64,000 nucleotides of DNA from Flavobacterium davisii (GCF_019565505.1 NZ_CP067378.1:1178001-1242000), one strand, 5' to 3'. Shown: positions 17,381 through 26,934, counted from the stretch's first letter. The notes: generated by a model from the sequence alone, not told the origin. Numbers and translations: made by a program.

Positions 17381-18274
17381 ATGTCAATAGAAGTTCAAAA
17401 TATATCTAAAAATTACGGTTCCCAAAAAGCATTAGATTCCATTTCATTTTCGGTTAATAAAGGAGAAATTGTGGGTTTCCTAGGTCCTAATGGTGCGGGA
17501 AAATCGACATTAATGAAAATCCTTACCACATTTATCAGCGCCGATGGTGGCACCGCTAAAGTCAATGGATTTGATGTAACTACGGATGCTCTTGCCGTTC
17601 AAAAATCGGTAGGATATTTACCCGAACACAATCCTTTGTATTTGGATTTGTACGTAAGAGAATATTTGACTTTTAATGCCGATGTATATAAAGTTGCCAA
17701 AAGTCGCATTGATGAAGTCATCGCTTTAACGGGATTAACCCCAGAAGCACATAAGAAAATTGGCGCATTATCAAAGGGTTATCGTCAGCGTGTGGGACTG
17801 GCTACGGCTTTATTACACAATCCTGATGTATTGATTTTAGACGAACCTACTACAGGTTTAGACCCAAATCAATTGGTTGAAATTCGTGATTTGATTAAAA
17901 ACATAGGCAAAGACAAAACAGTTTTTCTTTCTACGCATATTATGCAAGAAGTGGAAGCGATTTGCGACCGTGTCATCATCATCAACAAAGGGAAGATAGT
18001 AACCGATAACAATATTGAAAACTTAATTTCTGAGGTTGCCGAGCAAGTAATTGAGGTGGAATTTGACCAACCCATTACAGCAACACAACTGGAAACATTG
18101 GCTGATTTGACCCAATCTTCTAACAACGGAAACACTTGGGAATTGACTTTTACTACTAACGAAGACCGCAGAACTCAGGTGTTTGATTTTGCTCAAGCCA
18201 ATGGTTTAAAAATTCTGCAACTTTCTTTGAAGAGTAAGAACTTGGAGCGTGTGTTTAGGGAGAAGACGAAATAA
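17381..18274 (+). CDS. gldA: Gliding motility ABC transporter ATP-binding subunit GldA
   Basis: An ABC ATPase of 298 aa from ATG 17381 (MSIEVQNISKNYGSQKALD). Walker A is FLGPNGAGKST, the Q-loop region YLPEHNPLY, the signature LSKGYRQRVGLA, Walker B VLILDEPTTGLDP and the switch His STHIMQE. It matches GldA, which with GldF and GldG forms an ABC transporter needed for gliding in F. johnsoniae; the permease genes are not in this window. The start is fixed by the upstream promoter; 26 extra in-frame codons would precede the transcript start. Confidence 0.92.
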   Translation: MSIEVQNISKNYGSQKALDSISFSVNKGEIVGFLGPNGAGKSTLMKILTTFISADGGTAKVNGFDVTTDALAVQKSVGYLPEHNPLYLDLYVREYLTFNADVYKVAKSRIDEVIALTGLTPEAHKKIGALSKGYRQRVGLATALLHNPDVLILDEPTTGLDPNQLVEIRDLIKNIGKDKTVFLSTHIMQEVEAICDRVIIINKGKIVTDNNIENLISEVAEQVIEVEFDQPITATQLETLADLTQSSNNGNTWELTFTTNEDRRTQVFDFAQANGLKILQLSLKSKNLERVFREKTK

Positions 18275-18315
18275 ATCTTCAAAACTTTTTGTATTTTTGA
18301 ATATAACATCACAAA

Positions 18316-18615
18316 ATGAATGTATTAGAAAGTCATACTACCGAGATTCTCAACCTTTGTAAAGCGCATAAGGTAAAGACTTTGTATGCTTTTGGCTCTG
18401 TATTGACTGATAAATTTAACACCGAAAGTGATATTGATTTAGTTGTCGATTTCCTACCGTTAGATGTACTCGATTATGGAGACAATTACTATGATTTGAA
18501 GTTTTCATTAGAAAACACCTTCAAAAGAAATGTCGATTTATTAGAAGAGAAAGCTATTAAAAACCCTTATTTTTTAAAAACATTAAATCAGCATAAAAAA
18601 TTGATTTATGGATAA
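18316..18615 (+). CDS. mntA: MNT-type nucleotidyltransferase (MntA antitoxin-like)
   Basis: A 99-aa minimal nucleotidyltransferase. The catalytic motif LYAFGSVLTDKFNTESDIDLVVDF has the GS and paired Asp (DID) of the pol-beta family. In HEPN/MNT toxin-antitoxin pairs this protein AMPylates and silences the HEPN RNase. The next gene, overlapping by 8 nt (ATG inside TTTATGGATAA), encodes the HEPN partner but is interrupted by a stop. Its length is normal for MntA. Confidence 0.88.
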   Translation: MNVLESHTTEILNLCKAHKVKTLYAFGSVLTDKFNTESDIDLVVDFLPLDVLDYGDNYYDLKFSLENTFKRNVDLLEEKAIKNPYFLKTLNQHKKLIYG

Positions 18616-18946
18616 CCAAATAAAGGCTTAGCTTTACGATATCTTAAACGCAATCAATGAAATTGAGAGTTTCTTTATTGACACGCCTAATTTTTTTGAG
18701 GTATACCAAAACGACTTACGTACCAAAAGAGCTGTAGAACGTAACATCGATATCATAGGCGAAGCAATGAATCGCATTTTGAAGCTTGAACCAACTATAA
18801 CTATTTCTAACTCAAGAAAAATTGTTGATGTTAGAAACCGAATTATTCACGGTTACGACTCAGTTTCTGATGATGTCATTTGGGGAATTGTTATTAAAAA
18901 CTTACCTATTTTACAGGTTGAAGTTGAAGAATTGCTGAACGAGTAA
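18608..18946 (+). pseudogene. hepT: HEPN-domain RNase toxin (HepT-like), amber-interrupted
   Basis: Starting at ATG 18608, codon 8 is TAG (18629-18631), probably from TGG; after it the same frame is open for more than 100 codons to 18946. The downstream protein reads YDILNAINEIESFF, RAVERNIDIIGEAMNRI and VDVRNRIIHGYDSV, whose R-N-R-I-I-H is the HEPN catalytic Rx4H motif. It is HepT of the MNT/HEPN module. A nonsense mutation in the toxin with an intact antitoxin is a common way such modules die; a base-calling error cannot be excluded. Confidence 0.85.
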
Positions 18947-19028
18947 ATGTAATATTTTATTTGATGGATAAAAATTCAGCGTGTCTGTTTATAAGGAATA
19001 ATTCGAAAGAATTGATATTTTTAAATTT

Positions 19029-19541
19029 ATGAAACGAAACTATAAAAACATCTTTACACCAATTTTCATTATATTCCTATTTATTGAAATTTGCTTTTAT
19101 TTTTCAGAATATGACTTGACAACTTATTTAGCCATACCGATTTCAATTGCAACCTCAATTACAAGCATACTTTTAATTAACAAAAATTTTCAAAATAAAA
19201 AACTAAAAATTTCCTTATCGATTATAGTACTTTTTTTTACAATGTTGTTTTTCTTATGGGAGATTATTTTGGCTAGCCTTACAAGTGCCAATGAAATTAG
19301 TCAAACTTGGTATATCGATAAGTATCGAATTCAATCTATAACAAGGTCATTTGAAGGCCCAAAACCTAGCTTCTATTCTTTAACTGAGCAATATTTCTTT
19401 GGGACAATTCATAAGGACATAGACATAACGTTCCCTGAAAACCTCACCAAAATTGGAAATAAATGCATTTTGAAATTTGACGAAGTAAATCTATCTTTTG
19501 ACTTATGCAATTTAAAACAAGAAACTATACCCACTAGATAA
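19029..19541 (+). CDS. Hypothetical membrane protein
   Basis: A 170-aa protein with three predicted membrane segments in the first half (about residues 9-24 FTPIFIIFLFIEICFYF, 32-50 and 61-83) and a polar C-terminal domain of about 85 residues containing YIDKYRIQSITRSFEGP and FDEVNLSFDLCNL. It is not recognised. It lies in the accessory stretch between gldA and metF with the HEPN/MNT pair and Fic. Confidence 0.6.
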   Translation: MKRNYKNIFTPIFIIFLFIEICFYFSEYDLTTYLAIPISIATSITSILLINKNFQNKKLKISLSIIVLFFTMLFFLWEIILASLTSANEISQTWYIDKYRIQSITRSFEGPKPSFYSLTEQYFFGTIHKDIDITFPENLTKIGNKCILKFDEVNLSFDLCNLKQETIPTR

Positions 19542-19557
19542 TGTGAACCTTCAAAAT

Positions 19558-19680
19558 ATTACTAAAACACCTCCCCTGCAATAGCCTTAATATTCTCAGC
19601 CATCCCCATAGAATAATAATGCAAAAAGGTACTCCTGATTTTACTAACTCTTACTTTGCTGGATATACTATAGAAGTATT
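19558..19680. repeat. Partial copy of the metF 3' end (copy B)
   Basis: The plus strand reads ATTACTAAAACACCTCCCCT, then GCCTTAATATTCTC and ATAGAATAATAATGCAAAAA, close to the metF 3' end at 21091-21190 over about 105 bases with scattered differences; similarity fades near 19672. It marks the right end of the gldA-side accessory segment and looks like a duplicated insertion junction. The rest of the space to 19908 is AT-rich with no gene. Confidence 0.75.
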
Positions 19681-19908
19681 GTGCTTGATTTCTCCAAAGG
19701 CAATAGATTAATGTTTCAACTTTTTACATATGTAAAAATATGCTTATCAGTAAAAATTTTACTAAACCGATAATAAAACTAGCTAAAACCTTCAACACAG
19801 AAAGAGCTTAATAATTTATTTTCGTTAAATCTTAAATTAACACTTGCACTAATTAAGAAAATTGCATTTTTATTAAATAAGACATATCTTTAATTAAAAT
19901 TTTTACTG

Positions 19909-21033
19909 ATGAAGAATTTTAAATCTGGAATCTATATTAAGCAGAACTCTTATAAAAGTTTTCAGCCAGAAAAGATAAACAAGGAATGGACTATTGAAAA
20001 CATGGAACTTCTAAACTTATTAAGTCAAGCTGACAGACAATTAGGAAGACTAGATATGTATTCAGAATATATCCCTAATATCGACCTTTTTATAAGTATG
20101 CACGTCTTAAAAGAAGCAACTCAGTCTAGTAAAATTGAAGGAACTGAAACAAATATTGAGGAAGCTCTTTTAAACAAAGAAGACATACGAGAAGAGAAAC
20201 GAGATGACTGGGAAGAAGTACAAAACTATATTTCAGCCTTAAATTCTGCCATAACAAAACTAGAAAAACTTCCATTTTCATCACGTCTACTAAAAGAAAC
20301 TCATCAAATTTTACTACAAGGCGTTAGAGGAAAACATAAACTACCGGGTGAGTTTAGAACAAGTCAAAATTGGATAGGAGGTGCTAGTATAAACGATGCT
20401 TCATTTGTACCACCAAACCATACTTTGGTGAACGACTACATGAGTGACTTGGAAAAATTTGCTCATAATGATGATTATTATTTTCCTGAGCTTTTGAAAA
20501 TTGCTTTGATACATTATCAATTTGAAACTATTCATCCATTTCTTGATGGCAATGGCAGGGTTGGAAGACTAATGATAACATTATATCTAGTTGAAAAAGG
20601 TATTTTAAAAAAACCGATACTTTATCTATCTGATTTCTTTGAAAAAAACAGAACACTATATTATGACAATCTTACAAAGGTAAGAGACAAAAATGACATT
20701 ATTCAATGGTTTAAATTTTTCCTAGTTGGCATAATTGAAACTGCAAAAAAAGGAATATCAACCTTTGACAGTATCTTGAAATTACAAAAAGAAGTAGACC
20801 TAAAAATTCAAAAATTAGGAAGTAGAGCAAACAAAGCAAATACGCTTCTAAATTATTTATATCAACACCCAATGATTGAAGCACAAAAAGCAAGAGAAAT
20901 CACGGGTCTTTCATCACCATCCGTTTACAAACTTTTAGAAGAATTAGAAAATTTACAAATAATAAAAGAAATTACTGGTTCAAAAAGAGGTAAACTATAT
21001 CTCTTTAAAGATTACACCCAGTTATTCCAATAA
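19909..21033 (+). CDS. Fic-domain protein with N-terminal inhibitory motif and C-terminal winged helix
   Basis: A 374-aa Fic protein, normally an AMP-transferase or related enzyme. The catalytic motif HPFLDGNGRVGRL is at about residues 206-218. An inhibitory helix motif SSKIEGT (S/TxxxEG) lies near residue 77, so it is a class II, self-inhibited Fic. The N-terminal region is Fic_N/DUF4172-like, and the C-terminal 70 residues (ANTLLNYLYQHPMIEAQKAREITGLSSPSVYKLLEEL) form a DNA-binding-like winged helix. It sits between two copies of the metF 3' end, which suggests acquisition. Confidence 0.93.
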   Translation: MKNFKSGIYIKQNSYKSFQPEKINKEWTIENMELLNLLSQADRQLGRLDMYSEYIPNIDLFISMHVLKEATQSSKIEGTETNIEEALLNKEDIREEKRDDWEEVQNYISALNSAITKLEKLPFSSRLLKETHQILLQGVRGKHKLPGEFRTSQNWIGGASINDASFVPPNHTLVNDYMSDLEKFAHNDDYYFPELLKIALIHYQFETIHPFLDGNGRVGRLMITLYLVEKGILKKPILYLSDFFEKNRTLYYDNLTKVRDKNDIIQWFKFFLVGIIETAKKGISTFDSILKLQKEVDLKIQKLGSRANKANTLLNYLYQHPMIEAQKAREITGLSSPSVYKLLEELENLQIIKEITGSKRGKLYLFKDYTQLFQ

Positions 21034-21094
21034 ACCTATACTACTTCTAAATCGGTTAGACGAGATTAATTCTTCAGTTTCGTCTAACCAATTA

Positions 21095-22051
21095 CTAAAA
21101 CACCTCCCCTGCAATCGCCTTAATATTCTCGGCCTTTCCCATAGAATAATAATGCAAAAAAGGCACTCCTGATTTCACTAACTCCTTACTTTGCTGAATA
21201 CACCATTCAATACCGATTTGTTTTACTGCTTCATTATCTTTGGCTTTTACCACAGCCATAATCAAATCGTCTGGCAAATCGACTTTAAAGCGATGCGGAA
21301 TCAAATTCAGTTGTTTTTTGGTTGCAATGGGTTTTAATCACGGGATAATAGGCACTGTGATACCTGCATTTCTGCATTTTTCGACGTATTCAAAAAACTT
21401 TTGATTGTCAAAAAACATCTGGGTAATGATATAGTCCGCGCCATTTTTTATTTTTTGCTTCATAAAATAAATGTCGCTATCCATACTTGGTGCTTCCATA
21501 TGTTTTTCGGGATAACCTGCAACACCTATACAAAAATCAGTTGCATTGGTATTCTGCAAATCGTCATCTAAATAAATCCCTTTATTCAAATTACTAATTT
21601 GGGTTACCAATTCTGAGGCATAGGCATTTCCTTCTTTTTCGGCTTTGAAATAAATTTCACTTTTTACCGCATCGCCTCGTAAAGCTACCACATTATCAAT
21701 CCCTAGGAAATCTAAGTCGATTAGAAGGTTTTCTGTATCTTCTTTTGTAAATCCACCACATAAAATATGGGGTATCGCATCGACATTATATTTATTTTGA
21801 ATCCCAGCACAAATACCCACTGTTCCTGGACGTTTTTTTACAATTTTCTTTTGCAACAAACCGTTTGACAACTCTTTAAATTCGTATTCTTCACGATGAT
21901 ACGTCACGTCTATAAACGGCGGATTGAATTCCATTAATGGGTCAATCCCATCAAATATACATTGGATGTTTTGCCCTTTTAAAGGCGGTAATATTTCGAA
22001 GGAAAATTGCGTTTTCCCGTTTGCTTTTTCTATATGTTCGGTTACTTTCAT
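21095..22051 (-). pseudogene. metF: 5,10-methylenetetrahydrofolate reductase, in-frame stop
   Basis: MetF makes 5-methyl-THF for MetH. From ATG 22051 (MKVTEHIEKANGKTQFSFEILPP) the frame covers the TIM-barrel signature FEILPP, VTYHREE, GDAV and QMFFDNQKFFEYVEKC. It is stopped by TGA at 21338-21340, then continues in the same frame (LKPIATKKQLNLIPHRF) to the true end at 21095. Changing CCG TGA to CCG GGA restores the conserved Pro-Gly of the family. The total of about 318 aa is normal. metF lies directly downstream of metH, separated by a palindrome doublet. Confidence 0.9.
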
Positions 22052-22053
22052 AA

Positions 22054-22163
22054 GAGCCTCCCCCGTCCCCTCCAAAGGAGGGGTGACTGAAGTGGGTAAT
22101 CAGTTTTACGTTAATACAATTATAGGTTTCAGGTTCCTCCCCTTAGGGGAGATGGAGGGGGCC
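22054..22163. repeat. REP-like palindrome doublet at the metH 3' end
   Basis: Two GC-rich hairpins in opposite orientation about 110 bp apart end to end: GAGCCTCCCCCGTCCCCTCC with its AAAGGAGGGG arm (plus strand, from 22054) and GGCCCCCTCCATCTCCCCT with AAGGGGAGG (minus strand, from 22163). The element replaces the end of metH, adding about 14 codons after MKWLAPSI, and fills the metH-metF gap. Similar in build to the doublet at 36445. Confidence 0.8.
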
Positions 22164-22743
22164 AACCACTTCATTGCTTCTTCTACTGAAATTCCACGGC
22201 GTTTCGCATAATCGGCTACTTGGTCTGGTTTTATTTTTCCTAATCCGAAGTATTTACTTTGTGGGTTAGCAAAATAATATCCTGAAACGGAGGAAGCTGG
22301 CCACATTGCCATACTTTCGGTTAGTTTGACTCCTATTTGATTTTCCACGTCTAACAATTTCCAGATAACTGGCTTTTCTAAATGGTCTGGACACGCTGGA
22401 TATCCGGCGCGGGACGTATTCCTTTGTAGCTTTCTTTTATTAATTCTTCGTTGGTTAATTTTTCATCTGAAGCATAACCCCAAATTTCTTTACGCACTTT
22501 TTCGTGTAAATATTCTGCAAAAGCTTCTGCTAAACGGTCGCCTAGTGCTTTTACTAAAATCGAATTGTAATCGTCTAAATTTGTTTCGTATTCTTTTGCT
22601 TTTTCATCCACGCCAAAACCTGTAGTTACACAAAAACAACCTATATAATCTTGTTTACCTGTTTCTTTTGGCGCTATAAAATCGGCTAAAGCGATGTTAG
22701 GAGCACCTGCTGTTTTCACACTCTGTTGACGTAAAGTCAAAAA

Positions 22744-23221
22744 GAGCCCCCCAGCCCCCACACGAGCAGAAGCGAACTGGCGAAGCAAAGGGGGAACGAC
22801 CAACTTTACGGATAAACGTTGTCTAATTTTTTTCAATAGTTTCGAATAAATTGGTTAGAACTTCCTTATTCGTAAATCTAATCACTTCAAATCCTTTCGA
22901 TTCCAACCATTCAGTCCTCAATTTATCGTGTTCTATTTGCTCTTGAAGATTATGAATTGCTCCATCCACTTCAACTATCAAGTTCTTCTCTAAACAAACA
23001 AAATCTACAATATATTGGCCAATGATATGTTGTCTTCTAAACTTAAAGCCATCTATTCCTTTATTAGACAACACTTTCCAAAGTATATTTTCAGCATCAG
23101 TTGGTTGATTACGCATTTCCTTAGCTCTAACTTTTAATTCTTCATAAAGTACTGGATTTGCAGTTTCCCAAAATTGCTTGGACACAACGTTTGGAGTTCC
23201 CCCTTGGGGGCTAGGGGGCTC
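22744..23221 (-). mobile_element. Palindrome-bounded DUF559 element, copy 2 (in metH activation domain)
   Basis: A 478-bp element with 16-bp terminal inverted repeats, GAGCCCCCCAGCCCCC (22744 on, plus) and GAGCCCCCTAGCCCCC (23221 on, minus), one mismatch. Each end can fold into a C5/G5 hairpin; the left one has an enlarged loop. It interrupts metH between NDDDIEV and [11 protein letters not shown]. Restoring one C in the run at 23199-23203 and removing one A at 22829-22836 would make metH, the DUF559 gene and metH again one continuous frame. Confidence 0.8.
22823..23185 (-). CDS. DUF559 (Vsr-like PD-(D/E)XK) endonuclease, copy 2
   Basis: A 120-aa nuclease-like protein starting at GTG 23185 ([15 protein letters not shown]). 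The DUF559 core is seen in order: [39 protein letters not shown], then IVEVDGAIH and [19 protein letters not shown]. The Asp of VDF, the E-V-D of EVDG and the following His match the Vsr/very-short-patch-repair fold catalytic core. It is about 70% identical by eye to copy 1. It reads in the same direction as metH and probably was translated as part of MetH before single-base indels at both ends. Family members are thought to be DNA endonucleases; activity here is inferred. Confidence 0.85.
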   Translation of the reverse strand: MSKQFWETANPVLYEELKVRAKEMRNQPTDAENILWKVLSNKGIDGFKFRRQHIIGQYIVDFVCLEKNLIVEVDGAIHNLQEQIEHDKLRTEWLESKGFEVIRFTNKEVLTNLFETIEKN

Positions 23222-24030
23222 ACTTCGATATCATCATCATTCACGGTATTAGCAGGAAAAATCCCTAGAATTCCTTTGGCGATAAACCATTTTTCAGAAA
23301 TGATTTTTTCCAACATACTCTGGGCATCCAAAAACAAATTAGAAGCTTGTTCGCCCACTACTTCATCGGTGAGAATGGCTGGATATTTACCATATAATTC
23401 CCACGACTGAAAAAACGGTGTCCAATCGATATAACTTACCAATTCTGACAACGCTACTTCAACTATTTTTGTCCCAATAAAATTTGGTTTTACTGGTTTA
23501 TAAGCATCCCAATCGATTAAGAATTTATTTTTACGTGCTTCTTCAATGGAAAGAAAATTCTTTTCTCTACTTCTATTCAAATAACCTTCGCGCAAGGTAT
23601 TATACTCTTCACGCAATGATTTTGCAAAATCTAACTTTACCTCTTCCTGCAATAAATTAGAAGCAACCGTCACCGCTCTTGACGCATCATTGACGTGTAC
23701 CACGGTCGACTGATATTCAGGTGCAATTTTCACAGCTGTATGTGCACGCGACGTGGTTGCACCACCTATCATTACTGGAATTTTAATATTTAATCTATCT
23801 AATTCTTTGGCTAGATATACCATTTCATCTAAGGAAGGCGTGATTAAACCACTTAATCCTATAATATCTACCTTTTCTTTGACAGCTGTTTCTATAATTT
23901 TTCTGGTGGCACCATTACCCCCAAATCAATTATTTCAAAATTATTACAAGCTAAAACAACTGAAACTATATTTTTCCCTATATCGTGCACATCGCCTTTT
24001 ACGGTTGCCATTAAAATCTTGCCGGACTTG

Positions 24031-24461
24031 CCTGCCCCCGAAGGGGGAGCTACCAACTGTGCGTTCAATTCGTTGCGAATAATTTCGATGGTGTCAAAAA
24101 GATGATTTAAAACTTGGTTGTTTTCAAATCGAATGACTTTGAAACCATTTTTTTCAAGCCATTCTGTTCTTAATTTATCGTGTTCTATCTGTTCTGGCTG
24201 ATTATGTACAGAACCGTCAACTTCAATTACTAATCTTTTTTCTAAACAAACAAAATCGACTATATACTCGCCAATTATATGTTGTCTTCTAAACTTATAT
24301 TCATCAATACCCTTAGCAGAAAGTACATTCCAAAGCATTTTTTCTGCTTCTGTTGGATTATTACGCATTGCTTTTGCACTTTCTTTGAGTTTCGCGTATA
24401 GTGTTGGACTTGCAGTTTTCCACGACTGTTTGTCAACTCCCCCTTCGGGGGTTGGGGGGCT
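24031..24461 (-). mobile_element. Palindrome-bounded DUF559 element, copy 1 (in frame within metH)
   Basis: About 430 bp. The ends share CCCCCGAAGGGGGAG in inverted orientation: at 24035-24049 on the plus strand, and on the minus strand near 24451, where the head CAGCCCCCCAA is also present. Between them metH is open without a break and encodes a full DUF559 domain: [81 protein letters not shown]. The insertion separates the cap domain ([13 protein letters not shown]) from the B12 domain ([16 protein letters not shown]) with palindrome-encoded linkers SPPTPEGGV and LVAPPSGAG. It would be a nuclease domain inside MetH. Confidence 0.85.
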
Positions 24462-24717
24462 GATGTACGGCATTAAATAAGCCACCGCTTTTTTCATTAC
24501 TCGAGCGGACTTTACGACTTGAGGCAAAAACATTTTTCCAGAGCCAAATAAGTCCCCTACTACGTTCATTCCATTCATCAAATGATTTTCTATCACTTCA
24601 ATTGGTCGAGTTACTTGTTGGCGCGCTTCTTCAACATCTATTTCGATAAATTCATCTAATCCTTTTACCAAAGAATGTGTTAACCGTTCCTGGACTGAAC
24701 CATTTCTCCAAACAGCC

Positions 24718-24754
24718 TCTCCCCCAGCCCCTCTCCGAAGGAGAGGGGAGCCGT
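24718..24754. repeat. Small palindrome inserted in frame in metH (cap-domain linker)
   Basis: CTCTCCCCCAGCCCCTCTCC followed by GAAGGAGAGGGGAGCC on the plus strand, a 9-10 bp GC-rich hairpin. In metH it encodes [11 protein letters not shown] between AERIKGNG and [19 protein letters not shown], i.e. between pterin and cap domains, keeping the frame. Confidence 0.75.
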
Positions 24755-25620
24755 TGCCTTTAATACGTTCCGCATACTCTATTAATCTTTCGGTTGCGTC
24801 ATCGCGTCTATCAAGAAGTACATCTTCAACATATTCTAACAATTCCTTGTCAATTTCATCATAAATCTCGAGCATTTCAGGATTTACTATTCCCATCGTC
24901 ATACCGTGATTGATGGCGTGATATAAAAATGCCGAATGCATGGCTTCGCGCACTTTGTCATTTCCTCTAAATGAAAATGAAACATTACTCACCCCACCCG
25001 AAATATTTGCATACGGAAGATTTTCGCGAATCCATTTAGTAGCTAAAAAGAAATCAATTGCATTGCGTCTATGTTCTTCCATTCCTGTAGCCACGGGAAA
25101 GATATTGGGGTCAAAAATGATATCTTCCGCAGGAAAACCTACTTTTTCTACCAAAATATCATAGGAACGCTTACATATTTCAATACGACGTTGATATGTA
25201 TCCGCCTGTCCAACCTCATCAAAAGCCATTACAATTACTGATGCTCCGTAACGTTTGATTAATTTTGCGTGATGGATAAACGTTTCTTCTCCCTCTTTTA
25301 ACGAAATAGAATTCACAACACCTTTACCTTGAATCACCTTAAGACCTGCTTCAATAATTTCCCATTTAGAACTATCTATCATTACGGGAACTCTTGCGAT
25401 ATCAGGTTCAGATGCAATTAAATTAAGGAATTTGGTCATTGCGTATACACCATCCAGCATCCCTTCATCCATATTCACATCAATGATTTGCGCACCACCT
25501 TCAACTTGAGCTCGTGCAATATCTAGTGCTTCATCATATTTTTCTTCTTTTATTAGTCGAAGAAATTTACGAGACCCTGTAACATTAGTACGTTCGCCTA
25601 CATTTATAAATAGCGCTCGA

Positions 25621-25651
25621 CCAGCCTCCCCAACCCCTCCAAAGGAGGGGC
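25621..25651. repeat. Small palindrome inserted in frame in metH (before pterin domain)
   Basis: CAGCCTCCCCAACCCCTCC followed by AAAGGAGGGGCTTAC. In metH it encodes [11 protein letters not shown] directly ahead of [15 protein letters not shown]. Same head-plus-hairpin design as the other units. Confidence 0.75.
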
Positions 25652-25767
25652 TTACTGATGCGTCAACACTAACCGCAGTTTCCTTCACTTTATTATTCAA
25701 CTCCCCTTGATATACTTTAAGTGGTTCAAGACCTGAGAGTGTCAATGCTTTTTTAGGCGGTGCTACA

Positions 25768-25796
25768 ACTCCCCTTTTGGGGGTTAGGGGGGCAAC
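25768..25796. repeat. Small palindrome inserted in frame in metH (interdomain linker)
   Basis: CTCCCCTTTTGGGGGTTAG followed by GGGGGGC on the plus strand. In metH it encodes [12 protein letters not shown] in the linker between the homocysteine and pterin domains; the frame is kept. Confidence 0.7.
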
Positions 25797-26934
25797 TGCT
25801 TCTGCAATTAATCTTATATGTTCTGGAGTTGTTCCACAACAACCACCGATAATATTGACTAAATTTTCTTGCAAATATTCTCTTATGAGTTGTTGCATTT
25901 CCTCTGCGGTTTGGTCGTATTGTCCAAATGCATTAGGCAAACCTGCATTAGGATGTGCAGAGATATTTAATTGTGTATTGTGTGCTAATCTTTTCAGATA
26001 GGGCTTTAACTGGTCGGCTCCTAAAGCACAGTTAAAACCAACACTCAACAATGGAATATGTTGGATTGAAATTAAAAAAGCTTCCACGGTTTGCCCCGAC
26101 AATGTTCTTCCTGAAGCATCTGTAATTGTACCAGAAACCATTACAGGTATATCTAATTTACGTTCTTCCTTTACTTCTTCTATCGCAAACAAGCACGCTT
26201 TAGCATTCAGTGTGTCAAAAATGGTTTCTACTAATAATAAATCGGCACCACCATCAATTAAAGCTTCTACTTGCTGACGATACGCTAATTTTAACTCATC
26301 AAAAGTAACTGCTCTATAACTCCGGGTCATTTACATCGGGCGACATAGACGCTGTTCTATTAGTTGGTCCAATGGAACCCGCAACAAATCTAGGTTTATC
26401 AGTAAACTCATCTGCTACTTCGCGAGCAATTTTAGCCGATTGATAATTAAGTTCATAAACCAAATCTTCCATATGATAATCCGCCATTCCGATGGTAGTT
26501 CCTGAAAACGTATTGGTTTCCACTATATCGGCACCCGCTTGAAAATACAAACGATGCACTTCTTTTACCGCTTCAGGTTGTGTCAGAGACAATAAATCAT
26601 TGTTCCCTTTTAATGGGTGCGGAAAATCTTTAAAGCGTTCGCCTCTAAAATCTTCCTCCTCAAACTTATAACGTTGCAACATCGTTCCCATAGCTCCATC
26701 GAGTACTAGGATACGTTGCTTTAAAATTTCTTGAATGAGCCCACTTGCTCTTGAAGAGGTTGCCCCTTTTTGATTTATATCACTCATTGACATTACATTT
26801 CTTATCATTCAAAACGAATACTATCCGCTTGAAAACTTTATTTTACAAAATGGTTTAAGGAATTGTGCTTCCAAAAAAATTGGAAATTTTACACAAAAAA
26901 ACGTTATCAAAAAGGGGAGCGAAAAACTCAAAAA

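Larger units (their letters stand above)
22106..26808 (-). pseudogene. metH: Methionine synthase (cobalamin-dependent) with in-frame insertions and frame lesions
   Basis: MetH transfers the methyl group from 5-methyl-THF to homocysteine. Domains in order: homocysteine domain ([27 protein letters not shown] zinc Cys pair), pterin domain ([11 protein letters not shown]), cap helices, B12 domain (GDVHDIGKN, the DxHxxG ligand His) and activation domain ([17 protein letters not shown]). The segments are joined across five lesions: 26319-26325 (Pro-Gly codons), 23898-23902 (A run), 23199-23203 (C run), 22829-22836 (A run) and 22401-22407 (Pro-Gly codons). Two DUF559 inserts and three small palindromes lie in linkers, raising the length from about 1230 to about 1560 codons. 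A SAM-I riboswitch precedes it. Start near 26787 or 26808. Confidence 0.88.
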
